From NCBI RefSeq assembly GCF_032118995.1, contig NC_092669.1:9361501-9425500 (forward strand): a stretch of 64,000 bases of DNA, in the 5' to 3' direction. Under the pieces are notes generated by a model that was given only the letters and a program-made list of their open reading frames with translations, was not told where the DNA came from and searched no databases. Position numbers and translations under genes: made by a program. The first letter of the stretch is position 1. Each line of letters begins with the position of its first letter. Shown piece by piece: positions 20,153-30,667 of the stretch. The DNA comes from Asterias amurensis (taxonomy: Eukaryota; Echinodermata; Asteroidea; Forcipulatida; Asteriidae).

Positions 20153-20548
20153 TTAAAGGAACACGTTGCCTTAGATCGGTCGAGTTGGTCTTTGAAAAGC
20201 GTTCTGTAACCGTTTGTTATAAAATCGGTATGGTTAGAAAGATGTTGTAAAAGTAGAATACAATGATCTACACAAATATGCCTCGAAATTGCGTGGTTTT
20301 CGTTTTACCTCATCGACATACACGGTCGGCCATTTATGAAATGGGAGTCAAAAATTTGACTCCCGTAAATAGCCGACCGTGTTAGTTCGCGACGTAAAAT
20401 GAAAACCGTGCAATTTTGAGTGATACTTGTGTGGATCATTATATTCTACTTTTAAAACATCTTTCTAACCATATGCATTTCATAACAAACGGTTTCAAAC
20501 GCTTTTCATAGACCAAATCGTCCGATCCAAGGCAACGTGTTCCTTTAA
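20153..20548. mobile_element. MITE, family A, copy 2 (TTAA-bounded)
   Basis: Same termini as copy 1 (TTAA-AGGAACACGTTGCC and its complement with TTAA). The central palindrome is AGTCAAAAATTTGACT. 396 bp. Confidence 0.85.
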
Positions 20549-20773
20549 CATTGCAATGGCATTTTTATTGCTACTTCATAGATTTTGGTAATAATCCTCT
20601 CCCTGTATTGTTCTAATGTGTAATGTGATTGTTAATGGTTTACTCCTTTGGTACATATATTGTCATGCGTCTTTGAACAGCGCTGCCTAAAATTATAAAT
20701 TAAGTTATTATTTTTATCATCACCGGCATTCTCTCTTGCATAATAAGCTTGTAGCTTTCCAAGCTGAAGGGAT

Positions 20774-21308
20774 GATCCATCCAATAACAGCTACTGAATT
20801 CATTGATCCATCCAATAACGGCTACTGAATTCATTGATCCATCCAATAACGGCTACTGAATTCATTGATCCATCCAATAACAGCTACTGAATTCATTGAT
20901 CCATCCAATAACGGCTACTGAATTCATTGATCCATCCAATAACGGCTACTGAATTCATTGATCCATCCAATAACGGCTACTGAATTCATTGATCCATCCA
21001 ATAACGGCTACTGAATTCATTGATCCATCCAATAACAGCTACTGAATTCATTGATCCATCCAATAACGGCTACTGAATTCATTGATCCATCCAATAACGG
21101 CTACTGAATTCATTGATCCATCCAATAACGGCTACTGAATTCATTGATCCATCCAATAACAGCTACTGAATTCATTGATCCATCCAATAACAGCTACTGA
21201 ATTCATTGATCCATCCAATAACGGCTACTGAATTCATTGATCCATCCAATAACGGCTACTGAATTCATTGATCCATTCAATAACAGCTACTGAATTCATT
21301 GATCCATC
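20774..21308. repeat. 31-bp minisatellite, 17 units
   Basis: Exactly 17 units of 31 bp run from 20774 to 21300 (GATCCATCCAATAAC[A/G]GCTA then CTGAATTCATT), followed by an eight-base partial unit. Units are near identical; the main variation is one A/G site. Each unit holds an EcoRI-type GAATTC. Not a CRISPR: there are no unique spacers. Confidence 0.95.
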
Positions 21309-21979
21309 AAACTGCGCCTCTGATCCTGACTCTGTTAGAGTAGGATTTCAGGCCATAACTGACCACTTTATGCCACTACATTGTAAGAAGTAATGCAATG
21401 TTGCACAGATTGACACAAAGTGGATGAAGATTTCTTACAAATACCCAAACTTCCTGCAATCTGCACTAGCTTAAAATGAAAGGAAAATTTCCCATTCTAC
21501 CAACTCACAGCTTTATCTTTCAACACCCAATTTTGGATCTCTGGTGATATCTGTCCCAACCCTGTGCCTTTAAATAATTGCAATAATGCAATCATCTCAA
21601 AAACAACGGCGAATGAACTGTAGTCCTATGTAAGGCAATGACCAACTTCAGGAATTAGGTAAAACATTACCTACTTTCTCTCTTCCCCAACCACTATGTA
21701 ACATGCTTCATAACTTGATGTTTCCTTTACATGTATGTTGGCCAGATGTGAACAGTGACCTGTTTTGTCTCAAGATCTAGTCTTACATGTAGCTTAATAA
21801 AAAAATACATTCTTACTGTTATTTACTTTTTAAACTAAAGTGGCTGAAAGCAATTTTTTTAAAAGGTAATCCTGTGCTCAGGAATCGCTGAAAAGCTGTA
21901 TCAGCTCATCATTGAAAAAAAAAAAACCCAAAAAACACAATTTCAGTTTGATAGCATTGTTTACCAAGAACCTAAGTGA

Positions 21980-22207
21980 CCTAAAATCCATCCCAGGCAT
22001 TTGCCCAAGTTTCAGTCTCACTCAACTTGGTCAAAGGGGAAGCTTTTAGTCTACAATCCCAGCCAAATCTCGTTGGGTCCCCCTGCCCACTTTCAATGTT
22101 AGTTCTGATTGCACGGTGTTCTGCGTTCCAGTCAACATGAGCTGGAGGACGGGGGACGAACTGATTATTGTCAGTGGGAAGTGAAAAGGGAACGGTTTTA
22201 TGTAGCC
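21980..22207 (-). CDS. Candidate terminal exon of an unrecognised gene
   Basis: On the minus strand an acceptor-like CCCATTCCTAAG precedes an open frame LHKTVPFSLPTDNNQFVPRP, HVDWNAEHRAIRTNI, GWDCRLKASPLTKLS, ending ETWANAWDGF and a stop at about 21981. The composition is like a real protein C-terminus, rich in Trp, Asp and Arg. I do not recognise it, and no upstream exon was identified between here and GATD1, which lies on the same strand. Confidence 0.4.
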
Positions 22208-22811
22208 TTAGGAATGGGTGGCCCAAGCATTTTGGCCAGGATTGTAGGTTAACACAGATTACCAGTTTTATTCATATTGGTCTATCGTTATTATTTCATT
22301 TTGATGTTCATGGACTGAAAGGCAGATATTTTGGTAATTGTGTTGGCAAAATACTCTGATGGATTAGGCTATTTATAGACTCCTTGCACAAGCAGTATAC
22401 AATATTTTTCTCATATGTACAATATGTAACAATATAAAAGTTTTATTAGATTAACTCTCAAACTCTCCCTTCCTAGCATGGAATGAACAAGCTTTTCCTT
22501 GTTTTTTTGCAAGTGACTATCTTTCTGGTCATGAAACCAATGGACTCTCCAACTTGCCTTGCACTGTAACCCATAGGCCTCAAGATAGCTGTGAAGAGAG
22601 GATTTTTAAGGAGTATACCTGACCTTTGACCTTTGTAGAAGGAGAGTGTTCTCTGATTGGTTGGATGAGTTGAACATGTGATGAGTTGTCATATCATTGA
22701 AGTCTACTTAACTCCTGCCTTACCCTGCCTGTGGAACAAAGAGAAACAAACAAGCATCAGTCCACTGTATTCATGGTATGGTTATGAATGTGGGGTGTCA
22801 TGGCCGAGTTG

Positions 22812-23199
22812 TTGAAGGAACACGTTGCCTTGGGTTGGTCGAGTTGGAAAAGCATTTGTAACCGTTTGTTATGAAATGCGTACGATTAGAAAAACATTTT
22901 ACAAGTAGAATATAATGATCCACACAAGTATCATTTGAGATTGCATGGTTTTTCTTTAACCTCTTCGACAACCACGGTTGGCCATTTATAGGAGATAAAT
23001 TGTTGACTCCCATAAATGGCCGAACGTGTTAGTTCGCAAACTAAAAAGAAAACCACGCAAATTTGAGGCAAATGTGTGTGGATCATTGTATTCTACTTTT
23101 AAAACATCTTTCTAACTACAATGTATATGCATTTTATAACAAACGGTAAACACTTTTCAAAGACCAACTCGCCCGATCCAAGGCAATGCGTTCCTTTAA
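22812..23199. mobile_element. MITE, family A, copy 3
   Basis: Left end TTGA-AGGAACACGTTGCCTTG (one change from TTAA), right end CAATGCGTTCCT-TTAA. More diverged than copies 1 and 2. Confidence 0.8.
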
Positions 23200-23394
23200 G
23201 AGCATCAAATATAATTATCGTAATTATCAATTAAAAACTCAGGCCCCAACCTCAAGGTTTTGGAAAACTAAAAACACTTCTGCCATTGACAGCGCGTCAG
23301 AATGACAATGCATTGATGACATGTCTGGGCTTTTGCTTTGTTAAACCTCAACGCTGCAGCAAAGAGGCTATACAAATTGGAGTTCAAATTTTCA

Positions 23395-23980
23395 CAGGTT
23401 TGTTAATGTAAAGATACACCCACCAAAGGTGTCCAGTGTCTTTAACAAGAGCAAGGCCTGACTTTATTAACCATTCATAAATTCCTTCAGACAGTTTCCC
23501 TATTCCTATTGGCGGAGAGGGTGTCACGTGGGTGTGTATAAACCTTTGTTTATGACCAGAAAAAGTGTTGAAACATGGGCGTGACATCCGAGCTTGCACC
23601 TGTGTATATAAGACAGTTTCTTCATTCCTTTTGGTCGAGAGCAACGGCCGGGACAGTTGTGCCACATCACGCGATACGCGCACAGCATTCCCTTATAAGG
23701 AGTTGTTTACCCGAGGGCGGCAGAGGGCTTTACCATTTCATAGCTGGAGGGGTGTTGTGTTGAAAGAAATCATTGAACAATTATAATATTTGCATTTATT
23801 TTACTTTTTGACCAAAAGTGTTGATTTTTTTTACTGAAAAGGTATTTATGAATGGGAATCAAAGTGTGTTGATTACGTCTTGTTTCGGTAAAATAATCAA
23901 GAACCAGGCCTCGTTGGGATTAAACCACTTAGTTGAAAACCTCTTCACCACACATTGATTCCCTTATTCTTGTTGCATTT
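23395..23980. repeat. Mosaic of MITE pieces (families B and G)
   Basis: GGTGTCCAGTGTCTTTAAC (about 23420) is a family B end. 23868-23975 (GTTGATTACGTCTTG to CACACATTGATTCCCTTATT) is the inverse of the element at 47967-48120. The middle part (TTCCTTCAGACAGTTTCC, GGTGTCACGTGGGTG) is shared with the repeat at 62930-63190. No gene is seen. Confidence 0.5.
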
Positions 23981-24023
23981 TGGTTACACTGAACCCGATG
24001 GATTACAAAATGAATAAAGATCC

Positions 24024-27000
24024 TTACTTGGCATTACACAAGAGGATTAAATTCTGCACTGCTGTTAATGTTGACATCTCATTCTGGCCTGTTATCAAAT
24101 GACGATCCACTACAACATGCACTGCATCCACTACACTAGCTGTATAATACAAAGGTAAAACAAAAATATTCAATACCTCACTTGTGGAAGAGTCGTTGCT
24201 GAGCGGTTAAGAGCACCAAATTCAAACTCTGGTGTTTCTGATCAGAGTGGGTTCAAATCTAAAGCCATGACACCTGTGTCCTAGAGCAAGACACTTAACC
24301 ATTGCTTCATCCTTCGTCCCATTTGTTGTGAACCCAGTGCACTTATGGAAAAGAGAAGGGGCTCGCCCGGGTGTTCCTGTAGCTGCTATATCACATGGTT
24401 CGGGGGCAAGCAAGGCATAGCAACAAGGTGTGTGATATAAACTTATATGGCATTTTTTCCTATACGCAAAATGCCCATAGCATATAGTGCAAAATGCTTA
24501 ACATTCAACAATGCAAAAATATACAGCTTTTTAAAGTCAGGGGGAAATTATTCTATTTTGAAATGAGTCGCAAGGCAAGTCTCCCTCCAAAATAAAAACA
24601 TACCTACACCAGTGTAGTTTTCAAAACGCTCTGCCATCAATCTTGAAAATGTCATTTTACCTCTCTGCAATTTGGACAAATTATTTCAGGGCCTACATTT
24701 ATGTCTTACAAAATACTTCAAGTTGGAATTCAACAACCCCCAGGTCACAATTGGAGGAAATTTTTTACATCGTATCCATTTTTTTTGGCCCCTTAAATAA
24801 TGTCTCTAACATAATATTTGGGAGGCCTGCAATAGAGGCTGATGCTGTTTTTTCCCCTATTTAGTGGGGTGCACTCAGTTGAGACTTACCGCTGTATGTA
24901 GCGCCATTGTCCTTGATATAGTCCTCCAATATTATTGGCAAATTAGAGAAGGTGGGTGATCGAGCAAGCTCATACACTGAAGGCTAAGAAGAAAAGAAAA
25001 CAAAATCTTAAAGAAACTGGACACCTTTGGTAATTGTCAAAGACCAGTCTTCTCACTTGGTGCATCTCAATGTGAAAATTTGAACTCTAAATTGGTCTTC
25101 AAAGTTGCAAGATAATCATGGAAGAAAAAACACTCTTGTCAATCGAAGCTGTGTGCATTCAGATGCTTGATTTTTAGACCCCAAAATGTAATTTTGACGT
25201 CTCAAAAAAAAAGAAGAAACATTTTATAGGTAAATTACTTCTATCCCAAAAACTACGTTACTTCAGAGGAAGCCGTTTCCCCAATGTTTTATACGATCAA
25301 CATCTCTCCATTGATCGCCAACTAGTAATTTTTTTTTCTCACAACTATTTTGAGCAATTACCAATAGTGTCCAGTGCCTTTAATACTAAACATGTAATGT
25401 CTCCAACTTACAGCAAGTGTACCCATGATTGTTATTGCTCACATTAAACACAAACTTTGTCTGAAAATATACATGTGGTTTTTACTGCAGTAACTCATCA
25501 CTATACAAGACTTCTCTGGAAATCACTTTAAATGTTGTTTACAAAATAACTGCAGGATAAATCCTACATGTATTACTACATTATACCTCATACATATTCA
25601 TGAACGAGAGTAGAGTTCTTACTGATTCATTCATCATTCCAGGTGATATTTTTGCCATTTACCAGGAGGCATGCGAGTATTCACGCACAAGGTAAATGCA
25701 CATGACAAGTAAGTTTTGTAGAATACCGCATTAGCCATTGTGCGATCAGTCAGCACAGGGGCTATTCAAATTGTCATGCGCTTTACGATCGTGGTAATTT
25801 TTTCTAAACATGCATTACTTTAGCAACATCCAACACATGAACAAACTTATCATGGTGCATTTTATTGCACAGTCCTCATTTTCCCTTGCTACAAACAACT
25901 GAATACGTATGAAATATAGTAAAACAAGTATAACATGGTTCATTCGGGTTAAGTTGATATGAGCTCCCCTCTGTATTGGAAGCTGGCAAACTAGTTCCCT
26001 CGGCTTCGCCTCGGGAATAGTTTGGCAACTTCAAATACATTGGGGAGCTAATACCGACTAGTCACCCTCAAACAAACCATGTTATATTTATGGTAGTCAC
26101 TTGACAAATGAATGTATCCGCAGACTCGCAAATGGCCTACATGGCCTATTGAACAAGCTACTTTATTTGGATATTCTGCAACTTTGTGTGTATAACACCT
26201 GCAGTAGAGCTTGCATTGCTATTTGTAGTATATCTTTGAGAAGGCAATGGGGCTTCAGGATGCTATCTCACAGCAGACTTATAAGGTACATTGTAAATCC
26301 ATTATTTCCAGGAAGTGTGTGCCAGCTCATAAATATGTAAGCAGATCAGAGCTGCTTAGCACAAAAATTTGCTTAGCATTAAATGTCTTTCTTGATAAAA
26401 GTACAATTACCAACCAAATTTACTATTGTTGCATATTGCTTTTTACATGTATTTAGCTGTTGTTTGCTTATCCTGAAATTCACGTGGAAATTTGGTTGGT
26501 AATTCTGTTTTTATCAAGGCAAAAAATGTCATACTAAGCAAATTTTTGTGCTTAGCAGCTCTATGAAATTGGGCCCTGGTAAGTCTGCCGCCAGCTAGCG
26601 TTCAAGAGTCTCCCATTGAACTTACCGCAGTCAAACTATAGCCACTATACGCCCACTTAGCTCCAGGAGTATTTACATCTTTGTCACAACATAAGGCAGC
26701 CACACCCATACCAATTGCACACACAGGCTCTGCAGGAACACAAATCAGACATGTGTCACCCAATCATGCAGATATCAATAGGGTTTGAATAGAAGACTTT
26801 TGGGAAGCTTGGTGGCAGCAGACTTACCAGGTAAAATCCATGGTTATTGGTAAAGTGCGCGTGCTAAGAACTACCTAAACAATGGAAATTTACCTGGTAC
26901 ATGTAAGTCTGCTGCCACCTAGCATTCAAAAGTCTCCCATGCAGATATTAATATGTATACAGAGGCAGGTGCCAATAAGGCTGGAATACCCCCCCCCCCC

Positions 27001-29920
27001 TCTGGACTGCTGGGCAATGGAGATTGATTGGCCTACTGTACCTCACAACTTAAAGGGAAGGTGTACAATCAATGATCACTCATTATTTTAGCCAACAACC
27101 ATTTTACCAGTACTGGTATTAAGTGACTCTCCTGAAAACGTCACTCTTCACGACTAAAGAAGCTGAAACTTCTACAGGTAAATAAAATTACACACAAACA
27201 TCTTCATTCACAGCGAGTTAGGCCAAAAAATGTTAGCTTAACAATTCCCTGCTTAGCAGAAATGAGCAGGACACCAGTCACAACTTGTACACTCACATGG
27301 TATTTTGGCTGGTCACTTTCATCAGGTAAGCATTAAGCTTGGGCGAAATCACGATATTATCGAATATCGCGATACTAACTTGGAAACGATTTCGATATCG
27401 GATCGATTTGGTTTTTATCGAAATATCGAGATATATCGCGATATATCGCGATATATCGCGATATCGATTAAATATCGCAATATCGGGATGGATGTATTTT
27501 CTAGCTGAGACATCATGCACCCCATAGATTTGGAGTAGAACCAGAAGAATAGGTCATTAGAACACCTCTCTTATGCTGTGACTGTCTCTTGTACAACTTT
27601 CACTGGGAGTTTGAAGACTGATTATGTCAAATTTAACTAATCGCGATTATATCGAATATCGCGATATATTGTCGGCGATATATCGTGAATAAAATAAATC
27701 GATATCGCCCAAGCTTAGTAAGCATAGTGTTGCGGTACTTACATGTAGCTACCTCAGTATGTAAACATCTCTATGAAATTAGGCCTTAACATGGTCCTAG
27801 CCTTCTGCCAATAGGGTTCTATACATACCCAAGACACATACAATCCACAGGACTCAAAACATCAGGGGGGATTCAAACCTAACACCTCTGCAGTGCTAGA
27901 GTAGATGTCTTACTACTAGATCTGCTACATTATAGTTGTTTGCTTTGCGGTTGTCTGAACTTACTTGTTTGTGATTTGAAATGCTGCAGTATCTGAGCCA
28001 GATCCTGATTATGAGCTAGATCATACAGAGCACCAGGACAGTCAATGAGTAGAAGAGCTGAGTAACGAGTTGCTGTAACAATAAAATAAACAATATCAAT
28101 CAGATCCTGATTATGATCTAGATCATACAGAGCACCAGGACAGTCAATGAGTAGTTAGCTGAGTAACGAGTTGCTGTAACAATAAAATAAACAAAATCAA
28201 TCAGATCCTGATTATAAGCTAGATCATAAAGAGCACCAGGACAGTCAATGAGTAGTTAGCTGAGTAACGAGTTGCTGTAACAATAAAATAAACAAAATCA
28301 ATCAGATCCTGATTATGAGATAGATCATACAGAGATCAAGGACAGTTAATGAGTAGTACAGCCGAGTAACGAGTTGCTATAACTAGACAATATCATTCAG
28401 GTTAAAGTCAGTCAAGAACCAGTTTTCATTAATTACACCTTTTGTTTTAAAGACAGAGAAGAGGACTTGTAAAGCCTCAGTGAATTCTGATACGATATAT
28501 CTTTGTCTAAGATGATGCGGGAGGAACCAGACAAAAAGAGACTACATGTAATACTCAGCTATCTTCAGTTTATGCGTTCAAAGGGAAAAAAATATTCTGA
28601 AGAGTTGCATGCCTGATATTTTGATATGATTAAAAAATTACAAATCGGCGTTATCGGTGTAAAAAAGTATTTGAGAACTTTTGATATATCGATGGACGTT
28701 AGTGATTAGTGCTCACATAATGTACACCCATGTACATGTAGGACAGTAAAAACATGTATATATTAGAAGCCTACACAAACTATTAATAGTATAAGGCATT
28801 TTGAGAAACAATACTTTGAGGTAGTGTGGATGCTAACAAAATCACATTTTTATGCCCCAAAATTTGAATCTAAGAAGTGTAGATTGTGTAATCCATATGG
28901 GAATTCTCTTCCTGCTCGGACATATTGGCTCAAGTTTTTCTGCGGAATCTTGAAAACATGACCACTTCTTTGCAATGAAATTTTCACATTCTAGTTTGAG
29001 TGTATTATACATGTTCTAGTACACTTATAGGATACAAACAAAAACCAAAGGGTATATTTTACCTTTATACATAAATTGAAAATTTATTCTTAGGTGAATT
29101 ATAACCGACTTATATTAAAACATGAAATTATATCCTAAACTAATTTCAGATTAGAAATAATCACCACCATTATTACATACAGTGTACACTATGTATTCAT
29201 AATTTGATGAACATGGTATTCTAAAGGCCTGCAGGTTTACACTGTTTTACTTACCATCAATTGTATCTAACTTGACTGGTGTTGAGAACGGCTTACTCTT
29301 AAATTCATTTAACCATCGTTTGCTGCTCTCATCTTGTTCAATGAAGTCAATTGGCTTTCTCTGCAAAATATGACAAACATTCAAACACAAATCTCTGGTT
29401 AAAGGGGTCTATGAATTTTGTTTTCCAACACAAAACACAATGTCCACAGATTTACATTAAACTTACACAGTTTGAAGATAATAATAGTAGAAATATTCCC
29501 CTAAAATTCCCTTAAATATTACTTACTGAGGTGCTGTAGTTTTAGAGAAATGCTTGAGTTCAGTGTTCTTAATCGCTAGGCCATGACTCGCCACAACAAA
29601 GTCTGCCATCTTTGAAATCAAATTTATGGAAAATTACTTCTTTCTCAAAAACTACTTTACTTCAGAGGGAGTGGTTTCTCACATTAATGTTTTATACTAT
29701 CAACAGCACTCCATTGCTTGTACCAAGAAAGTTTTTATGCTGACAACTTTTTTTAGTAATTACCAATTTATGTCCACTGCCTTTTAGGCAGTGCTGCTCA
29801 GAAGGCAGTGCTGCTCAGAGAAGATAACAATGCAATGACTTACATCTGGTGATGCCAACTGCACACTGAATGCTGAATGACATAATGTGAAAGCATGTAT
29901 GAAAGACTGTGCTGGAACTC
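24024..29920 (-). CDS. GATD1: GATD1 (PDDC1): glutamine amidotransferase-like class 1 domain protein, six exons; 5' exon not found
   Basis: Six minus-strand exons joined in phase: 29844-29920 ([20 protein letters not shown]), 29255-29360 ([20 protein letters not shown]), 27965-28072 ([20 protein letters not shown]), 26626-26729 ([17 protein letters not shown]), 24890-24983 ([20 protein letters not shown]) and 24024-24139 ([20 protein letters not shown] to stop). All have AG/GT borders. The product follows human GATD1 block by block (SAQSFLHCFT, CPGALTDL, KPICAVGHGVAALCC, VVLDRHLVTGQNAS). GATD1 belongs to the DJ-1/PfpI superfamily; the nucleophile-elbow Cys is replaced by Gly (AIGMG), as in the human protein, so classic amidotransferase chemistry is unlikely; its role is poorly known. 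The first coding exon (about 20 residues) was not found. Introns hold a hAT MITE, SINE and other MITEs, and three decayed copies of the 27965-28072 exon lie upstream of it. Confidence 0.92.
24189..24445 (+). mobile_element. tRNA-Leu-like SINE
   Basis: A-box TTGCTGAGCGGTTAAGAGC and B-box GTGGGTTCAAATCT lie at tRNA spacing. The body has CCTGTGTCCTAGAGCAAGAC followed by ACTTAACC, the conserved region seen in several metazoan tRNA-derived SINEs. Lies in the last intron of GATD1. Confidence 0.75.
25008..25383. mobile_element. MITE, family B, copy (TTAA-bounded)
   Basis: TTAA-AGAAACTGGACACCTTTGG at the left, CCAATAGTGTCCAGTGCCT-TTAA at the right. The interior carries AAGACCAGTCTTCTCACTTG and GTCTCAAAAAA as in other copies. 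Sits in a GATD1 intron. Confidence 0.8.
26341..26578. mobile_element. MITE, family C
   Basis: Ends GAGCTGCTTAGCACAAAAAT and TTTTTGTGCTTAGCAGCTCT followed by ATGAAATTGGGCCC; inner inverted repeat ACCAACCAAATTT / AAATTTGGTTGGTAAT. GATD1 intron. Confidence 0.8.
26579..26618. repeat. Family E MITE end fragment beside a GATD1 exon
   Basis: GGTAAGTCTGCCGCCAGCTA and GCGTTCAAGAGTCTCCCAT match the right end of the element at 26793-26938. It abuts family C and the donor side of the GATD1 exon at 26626. Confidence 0.55.
26793..26938. mobile_element. MITE, family E
   Basis: GACTTTTGGGAAGCTTGGTG / GCAGCAGACTTACCAGGTAA on the left is mirrored by TTTACCTGGTACATGTAAGT / CTGCTGCCACCTAGC on the right, with the flank GACTTTTG / CAAAAGTC included. 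The relative at 60576-60709 has the same structure. Confidence 0.75.
27334..27717. mobile_element. hAT-type MITE with perfect 13-bp TIR and 8-bp target duplication
   Basis: TAAGCTTGGGCGA starts the element and TCGCCCAAGCTTA ends it, a perfect inverted pair. GTAAGCAT flanks it at 27326-27333 and 27718-27725, the 8-bp duplication expected of the hAT superfamily. The 384-bp interior is dominated by ATCGCGATAT/ATATCGCG repeats. No coding. It lies in a GATD1 intron. Confidence 0.92.
28073..28385 (-). pseudogene. Three tandem decayed copies of the GATD1 CPGALYD exon
   Basis: Units of about 101 bp repeat the 5' part of the exon at 27965-28072 with its acceptor and some intron (motif GCACCAGGACAGTCAATGAG at about 28031, 28132 and 28233; a degraded version near 28333). 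Each keeps the acceptor-side GAGTAACGAGTTGCTGTAAC but lacks the donor-side end of the exon, and copies 2 and 3 differ from the exon by a one-base deletion at GTAGTTAGCTGAG. They cannot act as normal cassette exons but could compete as acceptors. Confidence 0.85.
29395..29790. repeat. Chimeric MITE (left end of the 3018-type, right end of family B)
   Basis: The left part repeats the 3018-3465 element (CACAATGTCCACAGATTTAC, AGTTTGAAGATAATAATAGT). The right part is family B (GGAAAATTACTTCTTTCTCA, AATTACCAATTTATGTCCAC, TGCCTTTTAGG). Neither half has its own partner end, so this is a fusion or nested remnant. GATD1 intron. Confidence 0.6.
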
Positions 29921-30257
29921 CTGCAACATACAAACAACAAACATTAATATACCTCTGTACAAGTTGTGAAGTTTGATTGGTCGAGAACAAACTATGTGAC
30001 GCGCAACAAAAACACATGTTACATGGCTCGACGGGCCGGGTAACCTGAAAAGTGATGTACACCGGTGTACATCACCTTGATCGTTCCAAGCATTGGTCGA
30101 TTTCCAGCGCTGTGTACGAAATCACCGCTGGTTCGAGGGAATTGTTTCTTGTTTGTCTGCTTATTAAACAATGAATAGTCCGTCGTAAAAACGTTTGAAA
30201 AAATAAGACAACAGAACTTCATGAAGAGGAATAACAATTTTACAAAGGTATAACAAA

Positions 30258-30400
30258 ACAATTGTTGCACGCTGTGACTGGGGTCCAATGGGTCTTGTAC
30301 ACCCTCGGGGGAAAATGGCACCCTCGGCTTCGACTCGAGTCCCATTTCCCCCCTCAGGTGTACCAAACCCCATGGACCCCGTCACAGCATGCAACAATTG
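30258..30400. repeat. Perfect-arm palindrome
   Basis: CAATTGTTGCACGCTGTGAC and GTCACAGCATGCAACAATTG are complementary, followed inward by GGGGTCCAATGGG / CCCATGGACCCC and TGTACACCCTCGGGGG / CCCCCCTCAGGTGTACC. MITE-like foldback. Confidence 0.65.
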
Positions 30401-30492
30401 TATGTTATAACAAATTGTTATAACAAATTGAGAAGTTTTAGTGGTCGAGAACCAACACCGACAAAGACAGGTGTTACACGGCTCAGGGGTCA

Positions 30493-30667
30493 GGGGTGGA
30501 TTTCACAAAGGTAGTCCTAACTTAGGACTAGTCCTAAGCAATGCTAAGAGATAGGACCAGTCCTAAGTTAGGACGAGTTACTGGTCCTAACTTAGGACCA
30601 GTCCTATCTCTATTAGCATTGCCTAGGAGCAGTCCTAAGTTAGGACTACCTTTGTGAAATCCACCCC
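30493..30667. mobile_element. Foldback MITE with internal CCTAACTTAGG repeats
   Basis: GGGGTGGATTTCACAAAGGT and ACCTTTGTGAAATCCACCCC form perfect ends. Inside, TCCTAACTTAGGACTAGTCC-type words repeat in both orientations. The elements near 47760-47910 contain the same TCCTAACT/AGTTAGGA vocabulary. Confidence 0.75.

Noticed and set aside
20774-21308. CRISPR-like direct repeats
   Set aside because: The units are head-to-tail with no spacers, and the genome is eukaryotic; this is a minisatellite.
27293-27527. Open frames rich in [10 protein letters not shown]
   Set aside because: Translation of the ATATCGCG-rich hAT MITE.
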